64,000 bases of DNA from Pseudacidovorax sp. (lineage in GTDB: Bacteria > Pseudomonadota > Gammaproteobacteria > Burkholderiales > Burkholderiaceae_C): positions 1 to 64,000 of the forward strand of contig NZ_JAGOPN010000003.1 in assembly GCF_017991995.1 (NCBI RefSeq), in the 5' to 3' direction. A program made the translations under genes and the position numbers. Under the pieces are notes generated by a model that was given only the letters and a program-made list of their open reading frames with translations, was not told the DNA's origin and made no database searches. This document shows, piece after piece, positions 15,808 through 23,900 of the stretch (positions within the stretch are counted from its first letter, which is position 1; each line of letters starts with the position of its first letter).

Positions 15808-16290
15808 TCAGGGCCGCCGGGCACTCACGGGCTGTTTCGACCAGTACACGCCGGCAAGCTGGTCCAGCCGCACGGTGCCGCCGGTCGACGGAGCATGCAC
15901 GAAACGTCCGTCGCCCACGTAGATGCCGGCATGGCTGGGCCGGCCACCACCGAAGAGCACGAGGTCGCCGGTGCGCAGCGCGTCCACGCGCACCGGTTCA
16001 CCGAACTCGTCGAGCTGCGCCACGGTGCGGGGCGGCACCAAGCCGGCGCGGGTGCGATAGACATAGCCGATGAGTCCGCTGCAGTCGAAGCCACCGTCGG
16101 GCGTGTTGCCGCCGTAGCGGTAGGGCGTGCCCACCAGGCCGAGGGCGTGGATCGCGATGTCGCTGGCCTGATCCGGCGTGAGGGGCGGGTAGCGGTAGCG
16201 GTCGGGCCGCGACGGTGCGCTGCCGCAGCCCGCCAGCAGCAGGCCCTGAAGCAGCATCGCTGAGAGGAAGAGTCGCTTGCCGGGCGTCAC
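15808..16290 (-). CDS. NlpC/P60 lipoprotein, murein endopeptidase-like
   Basis: The product is 160 residues from GTG 16290. This start gives a basic n-region (TPGKR), a hydrophobic stretch and the lipobox LLAGC with C22; an ATG at 16257 would give a shorter leader. The C-terminal NlpC/P60 domain has catalytic C70 (FDCSGLIGYVY), H120 (PSHAGIYVG) and a third polar residue at H132 (FVHAPS). Such enzymes cut D-Glu to diamino acid peptide bonds in cell-wall stem peptides at the outer membrane. The DUF2272 gene 56 bases upstream is on the same strand and may be co-transcribed. Confidence 0.88.
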   Translation of the reverse strand: MTPGKRLFLSAMLLQGLLLAGCGSAPSRPDRYRYPPLTPDQASDIAIHALGLVGTPYRYGGNTPDGGFDCSGLIGYVYRTRAGLVPPRTVAQLDEFGEPVRVDALRTGDLVLFGGGRPSHAGIYVGDGRFVHAPSTGGTVRLDQLAGVYWSKQPVSARRP

Positions 16291-16346
16291 GGGCGCGATT
16301 CTGGCGCAGGCCGCCGCCCGCGCACGCACCGCCGACCCTGCTGCCA

Positions 16347-17408
16347 TCAGCGCCATTGCAGCAGCAGCACCCAGGGTGCGGTGCTCATGTGCCGGTCGGT
16401 GCAGCCGCTGCAGCCGGGCTGGTAGCTGGCGTCCAGAAGACGGGCGCCCGGCGCAAAGGCCAGGCGCCGCCCGGTCACGCTGTCGAGCACGTTGCCGCCG
16501 ACGGTGTCGAAGCCACCGTCGTCCATCTGCACGACCACATCGCAATGCATGGGTAGGCCGCTGCCGGCCGTGCGGCGGAGCTCCAGCGCCTGGCCCAGTT
16601 CGTCCAGCGTCACGAGGTCGCGGCTGCCGGCGCGGGCATGGCACACCAGGTCGCCCACGCGGGGCGTGGTGGTGCGCAGGTCGCAGGCCCGCATCGCGCC
16701 CGTGGAAGGGGCGCCGGCGCCTTCCTGCATGCGGGTATGCCACGCATCGGCCGCATAGTCGGCATGCGCCTCGGAGAAGAGGAACTCGCCAGGCCGCAGG
16801 CCGGCCTCGCGCCCGACCCAGCTGATGAAGGCCGCCGACCAGGGCGTGTCGATGACGGCGACGCGCGCCAGCGCCACGGCGATGGCGCGGCGCTCGTCGC
16901 TTTGCAGGCCCAGTCCCTGGCCGACGCCCAGGCCCTGGAGCAGGTCGGCGGATGCCATCTGAAGCGCCTGTTCCAGCAGTTCGCGTTGCGCGGGACGCGC
17001 GGCGCCGAAGCGCACGGCCGAGGGCCAACGGGCCTGCTCGGCGTCGTCGACGGCGGACCAGTAGCGCAACACGCGCTGCCAGGGTGCGGGTCGGGCGAAG
17101 ACGCCGCTTTCTTCCGCCTCGGCGGCGCCGCTGCGGATCAGCCGACCTTCGGCGTCCAGCCGCGCGCCGCCCCAGGCGGCGTGCTCGGCCTGCGCGATGC
17201 GGGCCATGGCGAGCGCGCGCGGCGGCGAAGGCTGGTTGCTCGTGGCCGCGCAGCGTTCAGGCGAGGAAGGTGCCGCCGCCGGGTTGTCTGCGGCAGCGCA
17301 GCGCAGGCTGGCGATCAGCGCAAGGCACGCCGCGAGACAGGGCCGCAGCCAGGTGCGCAAACGGGGTCGCAGCGTGGCGAGAGCCGATGGAAACATGGCG
17401 AGGAGCAT
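16347..17408 (-). CDS. DUF2272-domain exported protein
   Basis: The 353-residue protein has a basic N terminus and a hydrophobic segment (about 20-38) ending near CAAADN, which suggests export. The C-terminal half has the DUF2272 hallmark WSAAFISWVGREAG. It is followed by a His-Asp containing segment (SEAHADYAADAW) and CDLRTTTPRVGDLVCHAR. DUF2272 resembles CHAP/NlpC-type cysteine hydrolases. Together with the adjacent NlpC/P60 lipoprotein it may be a cell-wall factor. The start could also be the ATG at 17396. Function is not established. Confidence 0.75.
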   Translation of the reverse strand: MLLAMFPSALATLRPRLRTWLRPCLAACLALIASLRCAAADNPAAAPSSPERCAATSNQPSPPRALAMARIAQAEHAAWGGARLDAEGRLIRSGAAEAEESGVFARPAPWQRVLRYWSAVDDAEQARWPSAVRFGAARPAQRELLEQALQMASADLLQGLGVGQGLGLQSDERRAIAVALARVAVIDTPWSAAFISWVGREAGLRPGEFLFSEAHADYAADAWHTRMQEGAGAPSTGAMRACDLRTTTPRVGDLVCHARAGSRDLVTLDELGQALELRRTAGSGLPMHCDVVVQMDDGGFDTVGGNVLDSVTGRRLAFAPGARLLDASYQPGCSGCTDRHMSTAPWVLLLQWR

Positions 17409-17622
17409 ACGCTGCGCGGATTGCCGGCGATGTGCGGATCGGCGTCTGGCGGAACAGGGGCGTCGTCCTCTTGTATCTTTCGTCCAAGACGTCAGCCGAC
17501 GCTTGACGGCGCGTTGTCCGTGTACACCGTGGCCCTGTTGTCGTTGGGCGGATTCCGCGGCGGCCCACGGCGCTTGGGCCGAGTCCTTCCTTTTTTCCTT
17601 CCTTCAAATCCAGGAGCCTCGA

Positions 17623-18036
17623 ATGACCGTCACCGTTCGCCGCAACGGCAGCAGCGGCACTGCCCACACGCTGCACATCCGCGGCCATGCCATCACCGTC
17701 GACGCTTCGATCGCAGGCGGCGGCACCGACGCCGGCCCCGACCCGCACGACCTGTACGACGCCGCGCTGGCCGCCTGCAAGGCGCTCACGATGCTGCTGT
17801 ACGCACAGCGGCGCGGCATCCCGGTCGAGGACATTCAGGTCGACGTCGACCGCGACGCCAGCCAGGAGCGGCAGGGCACCTACCGGCTGTCGGCCAGGCT
17901 GCAGGTCGGCGGCGCGCTCAGCGATGCCCAGCGCGACGAGCTGCTGCGCGTGGCCGGCAAGTGCCCGGTGCACAAGCTCATGACGGAGGTGAAGACCGAG
18001 ATCGAGACAGACTGGGCCGACGGCACGGTTGCCTAG
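17623..18036 (+). CDS. OsmC-family protein (peroxide-reactive thiol protein)
   Basis: The 137-residue protein starts at ATG 17623, with AGGAG seven bases before it. It carries the two family cysteines, C52 in AALAACKALTMLLYA and C114 in AGKCPVHK. OsmC/Ohr proteins are cytosolic dimers that reduce organic hydroperoxides through these residues. The short form without the Ohr-specific N terminus fits the general OsmC/YhfA branch. It is divergent from the DUF2272 gene, and a palindromic element follows it. Any link with the neighbours is unclear. Confidence 0.87.
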   Translation: MTVTVRRNGSSGTAHTLHIRGHAITVDASIAGGGTDAGPDPHDLYDAALAACKALTMLLYAQRRGIPVEDIQVDVDRDASQERQGTYRLSARLQVGGALSDAQRDELLRVAGKCPVHKLMTEVKTEIETDWADGTVA

Positions 18037-18039
18037 GGA

Positions 18040-18199
18040 TGCTCTTCACGAATGCGCGCGCCGTGGGCATCTGCGGACTCGGGCGATCTGCGTCGTTGCA
18101 AATGCTCGCAATAGCCGGGCTATTGCTATTGCTGCGCTTTGCGCCTCGCAGCTCATCCCGATCCGCAGCGCCCACTTGCCGCTCGATTCGTGAAGAGCA
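18040..18199. repeat. 160-bp imperfect palindrome with 14-bp perfect terminal inverted repeats (MITE-like)
   Basis: Terminal arms tgctcttcacgaat (18040-18053) and attcgtgaagagca (18186-18199) are perfect inverted repeats. Inside, gtgggc/gcccac and tgcgga/tccgca are again paired. At the centre gcaatagcc (18108-18116) and ggctattgc (18118-18126) form a perfect hairpin around 18117. The symmetry centre of the arms (18119.5) nearly coincides with that hairpin, so the whole element is one long palindrome. It lies between two convergent genes. No direct target duplication is obvious, and no other copy is visible in the window. Confidence 0.7.
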
Positions 18200-18378
18200 C
18201 CCCTGGGGCCGGCTCACGCTGCGCGAAGGGCCGCTTCCTTTGGGTGGCCCCGCGACTTGCGCAAGCCCTTTCGCGAAGTGGCCAGTTGCCGTCCCCACCG
18301 CGATGCGCCCGCGCTCGCGCGCTTAATGCGCAAGGCTTGGCAGGGCACGGTGATCCGCGCGAACGGGGTGCGCAGCGC
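18200..18378. other. Rest of the osmC-permease convergent gap
   Basis: With the palindromic element this makes a 342-bp gap between convergent genes. I see no T-tailed terminator, ORF with a Shine-Dalgarno, or RNA gene in these bases. Confidence 0.4.
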
Positions 18379-19146
18379 TCAGCCGCCCTGCGTGCCCCGA
18401 TGCGCCCAGGCGGTGGTGTGCTTCTCCAGCGCGCTGAAGAGCTCGTACATCACCATGGCCATGGCGCCCACGACCATCAGGCCGGCGAAGGCCAGGCCCA
18501 TCTGCATGGCCGAGCCGGCACTGATGAGCAGGTAGCCGATGCCCTCGTTGGCGGCGGTCATCTCCGACACCGTCGTGCCCACGAAGGCCAGCGTGATCGC
18601 CACCTTGAGCGAGGCATAGAAGTAGGGCATGGAGCGCGGCAGGCCGATCTTCATCAGCACGTCCCAGCGCTTGGCGCCCAGCACCCGCAGCACATCCTCC
18701 AGCTCCGGCTCCAGCGTGGCCAGCCCGGTGGCGATGTTGACCATGATCGGGAAGAAGCTGATCAGGAAGGCCGTGAGGATGGCCGGCCCGACGCCGATGC
18801 CGAACCACACCACCAGGATGGGCACGAAGGCCGCCTTGGGCAGCGCGTTGAAGGCCGTCATCAGCGGGTACATGGCCGCATAGGCCAGGCGCGAGCTGCC
18901 GATCACGAAGCCCAGCAGCACGCCCACCACGATGGCCAGGCCGAAGCCGGCCATCGTCACCCAGAAGGTGCGCCAGGCATGGCCGGCGATGATGGTCTTG
19001 AACTCCCAGAATTGCGTCCAGATGCGCCAGGGGCTGGGGAAGATGAATTCCGAGACGGAGAAGGCCGAGCAGATGATCTGCCACAGCAGGATCACGGCCA
19101 CCAGCAGCAGCCACGGCGACCAGCGTTCGAGCAACTTGTTGTTCAT
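18379..19146 (-). CDS. ABC transporter permease, SsuC/TauC type
   Basis: The 255-residue protein has six predicted membrane helices and the BPD_transp_1 EAA-like loop (FNALPKAAFVPILVVWFGIG ... and PELEDVLRVLGAKRWDVLMKIGLPRSMPYF). It is the inner-membrane channel of a nitrate/sulfonate/taurine-type importer. It is the last gene of a three-gene minus-strand operon, 24 bases after the ATPase. The ligand is set by the NMT1-type binding protein at 20093, so pyrimidine or purine-like compounds are as likely as sulfonates. Confidence 0.9.
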   Translation of the reverse strand: MNNKLLERWSPWLLLVAVILLWQIICSAFSVSEFIFPSPWRIWTQFWEFKTIIAGHAWRTFWVTMAGFGLAIVVGVLLGFVIGSSRLAYAAMYPLMTAFNALPKAAFVPILVVWFGIGVGPAILTAFLISFFPIMVNIATGLATLEPELEDVLRVLGAKRWDVLMKIGLPRSMPYFYASLKVAITLAFVGTTVSEMTAANEGIGYLLISAGSAMQMGLAFAGLMVVGAMAMVMYELFSALEKHTTAWAHRGTQGG

Positions 19147-19170
19147 ATGCAGACGGTTCCCTGAGCGTTC

Positions 19171-20013
19171 TTACTGCGGCAGCGGCGCGGCGGGTGCGCC
19201 GGCACCGCCCTGGCGGATGGCCCCGATGTGGCCGCGCAGCTCGTGCACGATGTCGCTGAATTCCTTGGTGTAGGTCACCTCGAGTTCGCGCGGTCGGGGC
19301 AGCTCGATCTCGCGCTTGACCACGAAGCGGCCGGGCGACTTGCTCATCACGTACACCGTGTCGGCCAGGAAGACCGATTCGCGCAGGTCGTGCGTCACCA
19401 GGATCACGTTGAAGCGCTGCTCGGTCCACAGGTCGCGCAGGATGCACCACAGCTCCTCGCGGGTGAAGGCGTCCAGCGCGCCGAAGGGCTCGTCCAGCAG
19501 CAGCATCTTGGGCTCGTGGATCAGTGCGCGGCAGATGCTGGCGCGCTGCTGCATGCCGCCCGACAGCTGCCAGGGGAACTTGTCCTCGTAGCCGGCCAGG
19601 CCCACCTTCTGCAGCAGGCGGCGGGCGCGCTCTTCGTACTCTTTCTTCTTCGACTTGAAGGTGGAGCGGTAGGGCTCGACGATCTCCAGCGGCAGCAGCA
19701 CGTTGTCGACCGTGGTGCGCCAGGGCAGCAGCGAGGGCGCCTGGAAGGCCATGCCCGAGATCTTGAGCGGGCCGGTCACCGGCTGGCCGTCGATGCGGAT
19801 CCTGCCCATCGACGGCATCTTCAGGCCGGTGGTGAGCTTCATGAAGGTGGACTTGCCGCAGCCCGAAGGCCCGACGATGGCGATGAACTCGCCCTTCTTC
19901 ACCTTGAGGTCGATGGCCTCGACGGCGAAGTGGTTCTCGCGCAGCAACTGCTCGTTGTAGGCGAGCCAGACGTCCTGGAAGTCGACGAAGGGCGTGGTGT
20001 TTTGCGTGTCCAT
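19171..20013 (-). CDS. ABC transporter ATP-binding protein, SsuB/TauB type
   Basis: The 280-residue ATPase has Walker A GPSGCGKST at 48-56, the Q-loop Q91, the signature LSGGMQQ at 150-156, Walker B LLLDEP at 171-176, the D-loop GALD and switch His208. It powers import through the permease encoded next. The C-terminal extension after about 250 is Gly/Ala rich and not diagnostic. Operon order is binding protein, ATPase, permease. A strong hairpin in the 79-base gap before it may lower its expression relative to the binding protein. Confidence 0.93.
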   Translation of the reverse strand: MDTQNTTPFVDFQDVWLAYNEQLLRENHFAVEAIDLKVKKGEFIAIVGPSGCGKSTFMKLTTGLKMPSMGRIRIDGQPVTGPLKISGMAFQAPSLLPWRTTVDNVLLPLEIVEPYRSTFKSKKKEYEERARRLLQKVGLAGYEDKFPWQLSGGMQQRASICRALIHEPKMLLLDEPFGALDAFTREELWCILRDLWTEQRFNVILVTHDLRESVFLADTVYVMSKSPGRFVVKREIELPRPRELEVTYTKEFSDIVHELRGHIGAIRQGGAGAPAAPLPQ

Positions 20014-20032
20014 GGGCGGTGCACAAGAAACC

Positions 20033-20067
20033 GGCCTGCGCCGGCCGCCGGGGGCCGGCCGCAGGCC
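20033..20067 (-). other. Intercistronic hairpin between binding protein and ATPase
   Basis: ggcctgcgccggcc (20033-20046) pairs with ggccggccgcaggcc (20053-20067) with one bulge around a 6-base loop. On the transcribed strand it is followed by a weak T run (ggtttcttg). Such hairpins commonly stabilise the upstream binding-protein mRNA or partly terminate. Confidence 0.5.
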
Positions 20068-20092
20068 GAGGAAAAGAAGGCGCGGGCGCCGC

Positions 20093-21124
20093 TTACTTCT
20101 TGAGGATGGCCAGCTCGGCGGCCGGCGGCAGCACGCTGCCGTTCCAGATGGCCTCGGGCTTGACGCGGGTCTTGGTGCCGTAGGCGTCGGACACCTGCGA
20201 GGCCATCAGCGCCAGGCGCGCCGGCACCACGTTGCCGAAGCCTTCGGCGCGGGCGTCGGGGCTGTTGATGACGGTGTCGATGGCCAACTGCAGGCGGCGC
20301 GTCTCCAGCTTGGTATCGATGATGCCGTCGCGGGCCTTGACCGATTCGATGGCCACGGCCGGGTTGGCGATCACTTCCTTGGCGCCCTTGGTGAAGGCCG
20401 ACAGGAAGGCCTTGACCACCTGCGGCTTCTCGGCCAGCAGCTTGGGCGACACGATGATGGCGTTGCCGTACAGCTTCACGCCGTAGTCGGGGTAGGGCAG
20501 CACGACCACGTCGCTGGCCTTGGCGCCGCGCGCTTCCAGGTTGAGCAGCGAGGTGAAGGTGAAGCCGGTGATGGCGTCGATGTCGCCGCGCATCAGCATG
20601 GTCTCGCGCAGCGTCGGGTCCATCGCCGTCCAGGTGACGTTGGTGATGTTGTTGGCCTTGGCGAAGATGGGGAAGGCGCGGCGGCCGGCGTCGAACACCG
20701 GGGCGCCCAGCTTCTTGCCCGACAGGTCGGCCGGCTTGGTGATGCCGCTCTTCTTGAGCGCCATGGCCGAAGCCGGCGTATTGTTGTAGACCATCATGAC
20801 CGCGACCGGCTTGTTGGGGCTGTCGGGGTTGTTGGCGTGGAACTCCATCAGCGCCGCCAGGTCGGCGAAGCCCATGTCGTAGGCGCCCGAGGCCACGCGG
20901 GTGACGGTGCCGCCCGAGCCGTTGCCGGCGTCGATGGTCACGTCGATGCCGGCCTGCTTGAAGTAGCCCTTGGCGGCCGGATGCAGGAACAGGGCGGCGG
21001 GCCCCTCGAAGCGCCAGTCCAGCTGGAACTTGATCGGCGTGGTGGCCTGGGCATGGGCCGCGCCCAGGCCGAAGGCGAAGGCCGAGGCGGCCAGGAAGGA
21101 CTGCAGGACTTGTCGCTTGTTCAT
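20093..21124 (-). CDS. NMT1/THI5-like ABC transporter substrate-binding protein
   Basis: The 343-residue protein has a Sec leader (MNKRQVLQSFLAASAFAFGLGAAHAQ). Mature-part blocks are IKFQLDWRFEGPAALFLHPAAKGYFKQAGIDV, DAGNGSG and ASGAYDMGFADLAALMEF. They match the protein at 5773-6801 closely enough to call the two paralogues in one subfamily. It binds a small nutrient in the periplasm. This copy leads a complete ABC operon. Its leader has hairpins but not the NMT1-motif core seen at the other locus. The ligand is unknown; nucleobase-like compounds are suggested by the paralogue. Confidence 0.9.
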   Translation of the reverse strand: MNKRQVLQSFLAASAFAFGLGAAHAQATTPIKFQLDWRFEGPAALFLHPAAKGYFKQAGIDVTIDAGNGSGGTVTRVASGAYDMGFADLAALMEFHANNPDSPNKPVAVMMVYNNTPASAMALKKSGITKPADLSGKKLGAPVFDAGRRAFPIFAKANNITNVTWTAMDPTLRETMLMRGDIDAITGFTFTSLLNLEARGAKASDVVVLPYPDYGVKLYGNAIIVSPKLLAEKPQVVKAFLSAFTKGAKEVIANPAVAIESVKARDGIIDTKLETRRLQLAIDTVINSPDARAEGFGNVVPARLALMASQVSDAYGTKTRVKPEAIWNGSVLPPAAELAILKK

Positions 21125-21239
21125 GAAGACTCTCGCTGAGGGATGTGGCAGGAAAAAGCAATAACGGTGCCTGCACCGTTGGGGTGCGATCCTCAGCCTT
21201 GCGCCAAAGCGGTGCACCCGGGTCATCCCGGAGCGGACA

Positions 21240-21275
21240 GCAAAACGCCCCACGGCGTGCACGCACGTGGGGCGT
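21240..21275 (-). terminator. Rho-independent terminator after maeB
   Basis: Arms acgccccac (21245-21253) and gtggggcgt (21267-21275) pair perfectly. Read on minus the stem is followed by TTTTGCTG. It lies 37 bases after the maeB stop and before the ABC operon start, so it separates the two transcripts. Confidence 0.75.
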
Positions 21276-21312
21276 CGATGCGCCAAGTTGGCGCGTCTTC
21301 AGCGGCGGGAAC

Positions 21313-23613
21313 TCAGCGCGTGGTGTTGGCGTTGGCCACGGCCAGGGCCGTCATGTTGAGCACGCGACGCACCGTGGCGTTGGCAGTGAGCACATGGGCG
21401 GGCTTGGCGGAGCCGAGCAGGATCGGGCCCACTGTCACGCCGTTGGCGCCGGTCATCTTCAGCACGTTGAAGAGGATGTTGGCCGAGTCCAGGTTCGGGC
21501 AGATCAGCAGGTTGGCCTCGCCGGTCAGCGAGGAGCCGGGCAGCGATTCGCGCCGCACCGATTCCGACAGCGCGGCGTCGCCGTGCATCTCGCCGTCGCA
21601 TTCGATGTCGGGCGCCATCTGCGCGAACAGGTCGCGGGCGATGCGCATCTTGCGGGCCGAGGCGCGCTCGGAGGTGCCGAAGTTGGAATGCGACAGGAAG
21701 GCCACCTTGGGCGGCAGGCCGAAGCGGCGCACCTCGTCGGCGGCCATCAGCGCGATCTGCGCCAGTTGCTCGGCCGTCGGGTCCTCGTGCACGTTGGTGT
21801 CGGCGATGAACAGCGTGTACTTGTCCAGCATCAGCGCGTTCAGCGTGGCGAAGTCCGGCACGCCGCGCTGGGTACCCAGCAACTGGCCCAGGATCTTGAG
21901 GTGGCTGTCGAAGCGCCCGACCAGGCCGCACAGCATGGCGTCGGCGTCGCCCAGGTGCACCATCAGCGCGGCGATGGTGGTGTTGGAGCGGCGCACCATC
22001 GCCTTGGAGGCTTCCGGATTGATGCCGTGGCGGCCCATGAGCCGGTGGTAGGCCTCCCAGTACTGGCGGAAGCGCGGATCGTTCTCGGGATCCACCACCT
22101 CGGCGTCGACGCCGGGGCGCAGGTTCAGGCCCGCCTTCTTGATGCGCATGGCGATGATGTCGGGCCGGCCGATCAGGATCGGACGCGCGATGCCTTCGTC
22201 CACCGCCAGCTGGGCGGCGCGCAGGGCGCGCTCGTCCTCGCCCTCGGCATAGGCCACGCGCTTCTTCTCGGCCATCTTGGCGGCGGCGAAGACCGGGCGC
22301 ATGAACATGCCGGTCTGGTAGACGAAGCGCGACAGCTGCTGGCGGTAGGCCTCCAGGTCCTCGATGGGGCGGGTGGCGACGCCGGATGCGGCGGCAGCCT
22401 TGGCCACGGCCGGGGCGATGCGCAGGATCAGGCGCGAGTCGAAGGGCTTCGGGATCAGATAGTCGGGCCCGAAGGACAGCTCCTCGCCCGCATAGGCGTT
22501 GGCCACTTCCTCGCTGATGTCGGCCTTGGTCAGGTCGGCGATCTCGCGCACGCAGGCGAGCTTCATCTCTTCCGTGATCTTGGTCGCGCCGCAGTCCAGC
22601 GCGCCGCGGAAGATGTAGGGGAAGCACAGGACGTTGTTGACCTGGTTCGGGTAGTCGCTGCGACCGGTGGCGATGATGCAGTCGGGGCGCACGGCCTTGG
22701 CCAGCTCGGGGCGGATCTCGGGCTCGGGGTTGGCCAGCGCCAGGATGATGGGCTTGTCCGCCATGGTCTTGACCATGTCGGCCGTCAGCACGCCCGGGGC
22801 CGAGCAGCCGAGGAAGACGTCGGCCTGCTGAACCACGTCGGCCAAGGTGCGCGCGCCCGTGTCGGGCTGGGCGAAGCGAGCCTTGGACTCATCGAAGCCG
22901 CCGGCCCGGCCCGAGTAGATCAGGCCCTTGGAGTCGCAGGCGAAGATGTTGGCCGTCTTGGCGCCCAAGCCCACCATCACGTCCAGGCAGGCGATGGCGG
23001 CGGCGCCGGCGCCCGAGACGGCGATCTTCACGTCGCCGATCTTCTTGCCCACCAGCTCCAGGCCGTTGAGCAGGGCGGCGGCCGAAATGATGGCCGTGCC
23101 GTGCTGGTCGTCGTGGAAGACGGGGATGTTCATGCGCTCGCGCAGCTTCTTCTCGATGTAGAAGCACTCGGGCGCCTTGATGTCCTCGAGGTTGACGCCG
23201 CCCAGCGTGGGCTCCAGCGCCGCGATGATGTCCACCAGCTTGTCGGGGTCGCGCTCGGCCAGCTCGATGTCGAACACGTCGATGCCGGCGAACTTCTTGA
23301 ACAGGCAGCCCTTGCCTTCCATCACCGGCTTGCCGGCCAGCGGGCCGATGTCGCCCAGCCCCAGCACCGCGGTGCCGTTGGTGACCACGCCCACCAGGTT
23401 GCCGCGGGCGGTGTATTCGGCCGCCTTGGAGGGATCGGCCTGGATGTCCAGGCAGGGATAGGCCACACCCGGCGAATAGGCCAGCGACAGGTCGCGCTGG
23501 TTGACCAGCGGCTTGGTGGGCGTGACCGAAATCTTGCCGCGCACACCGGCGCGGTGGTATTCACGGGCAGCGTCGCGCAGGGCTTCTTCTGCGGGGGACA
23601 GCGGCTTGGACAT
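21313..23613 (-). CDS. maeB: NADP-dependent malic enzyme with phosphotransacetylase-like domain
   Basis: The protein is 766 residues, the length of the MaeB type. The N-terminal malic domain has [36 protein letters not shown] and [20 protein letters not shown]. The NAD(P) domain has [13 protein letters not shown]. From about residue 430 a phosphate acetyltransferase-like domain follows ([27 protein letters not shown]), which is regulatory in this class. It decarboxylates malate to pyruvate, giving NADPH. AAGGAG precedes the ATG. It lies between the ABC operon and glxR and has its own terminator, linking C4 acids to the C2/C3 modules beside it. Confidence 0.95.
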   Translation of the reverse strand: MSKPLSPAEEALRDAAREYHRAGVRGKISVTPTKPLVNQRDLSLAYSPGVAYPCLDIQADPSKAAEYTARGNLVGVVTNGTAVLGLGDIGPLAGKPVMEGKGCLFKKFAGIDVFDIELAERDPDKLVDIIAALEPTLGGVNLEDIKAPECFYIEKKLRERMNIPVFHDDQHGTAIISAAALLNGLELVGKKIGDVKIAVSGAGAAAIACLDVMVGLGAKTANIFACDSKGLIYSGRAGGFDESKARFAQPDTGARTLADVVQQADVFLGCSAPGVLTADMVKTMADKPIILALANPEPEIRPELAKAVRPDCIIATGRSDYPNQVNNVLCFPYIFRGALDCGATKITEEMKLACVREIADLTKADISEEVANAYAGEELSFGPDYLIPKPFDSRLILRIAPAVAKAAAASGVATRPIEDLEAYRQQLSRFVYQTGMFMRPVFAAAKMAEKKRVAYAEGEDERALRAAQLAVDEGIARPILIGRPDIIAMRIKKAGLNLRPGVDAEVVDPENDPRFRQYWEAYHRLMGRHGINPEASKAMVRRSNTTIAALMVHLGDADAMLCGLVGRFDSHLKILGQLLGTQRGVPDFATLNALMLDKYTLFIADTNVHEDPTAEQLAQIALMAADEVRRFGLPPKVAFLSHSNFGTSERASARKMRIARDLFAQMAPDIECDGEMHGDAALSESVRRESLPGSSLTGEANLLICPNLDSANILFNVLKMTGANGVTVGPILLGSAKPAHVLTANATVRRVLNMTALAVANANTTR

Positions 23614-23722
23614 GCAATCTCCTTGGGGGCGGGAAACGGTCGGAATCGTTGGAAAGGGGGCCGAGGCTAACGCAAAGGGCGGGCCCGGAAGAGGCCGGGA
23701 GCGACAGCGCCATCAGCCGTCT

Positions 23723-23739
23723 CATGCCGATACGGCATG
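23723..23739. promoter_or_regulatory. 17-bp palindrome upstream of maeB
   Basis: catgccg-ata-cggcatg is a perfect palindrome about 110 bases before the maeB start. It could be an operator, but no regulator is assigned. Confidence 0.35.
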
Positions 23740-23785
23740 GGCTCATGCAGTCGGCGGGATCGCGCGTGGCGGATGCCGAATGCAA

Positions 23786-23816
23786 TGCGCCGCGCGTCCC
23801 GGTGGGGGACGCGCGG
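23786..23816 (-). terminator. Strong GC hairpin after glxR, probable transcript end
   Basis: A 13-bp perfect stem, cgccgcgcgtccc (23786-23798) with gggacgcgcggcg (23804-23816), closes a 5-base loop. It lies 85 bases past the glxR stop. There is no T run, so termination is less certain than a 3' stabilising role. Confidence 0.45.
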
Positions 23817-23900
23817 CGTCGGACATTCTCGTGCTGGTGCGGCGATGCGTCGCGGCTGCGACGCCTAACGAAAGGCGATCCGTTCGGACCTTTCCCTTGT

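Noticed and set aside
18040-18199. Intrinsic terminator for osmC
   Set aside because: The arms are far apart and no T run follows; the nested symmetry with terminal repeats fits a mobile or repeat element better.
21125-21240. TPP riboswitch in the ABC operon leader
   Set aside because: The first-half resemblance (gggtgc, ggctgag) is real, but the conserved second half (acctgat and the following stem) is missing.
21125-21240. A third NMT1-motif aptamer before the second binding protein
   Set aside because: The core gtagaagcgttcagc and the attgctc end are absent.
21145-23670. An 841-codon open frame on plus antisense to maeB
   Set aside because: Shadow of maeB; no domain, no ribosome-binding site.
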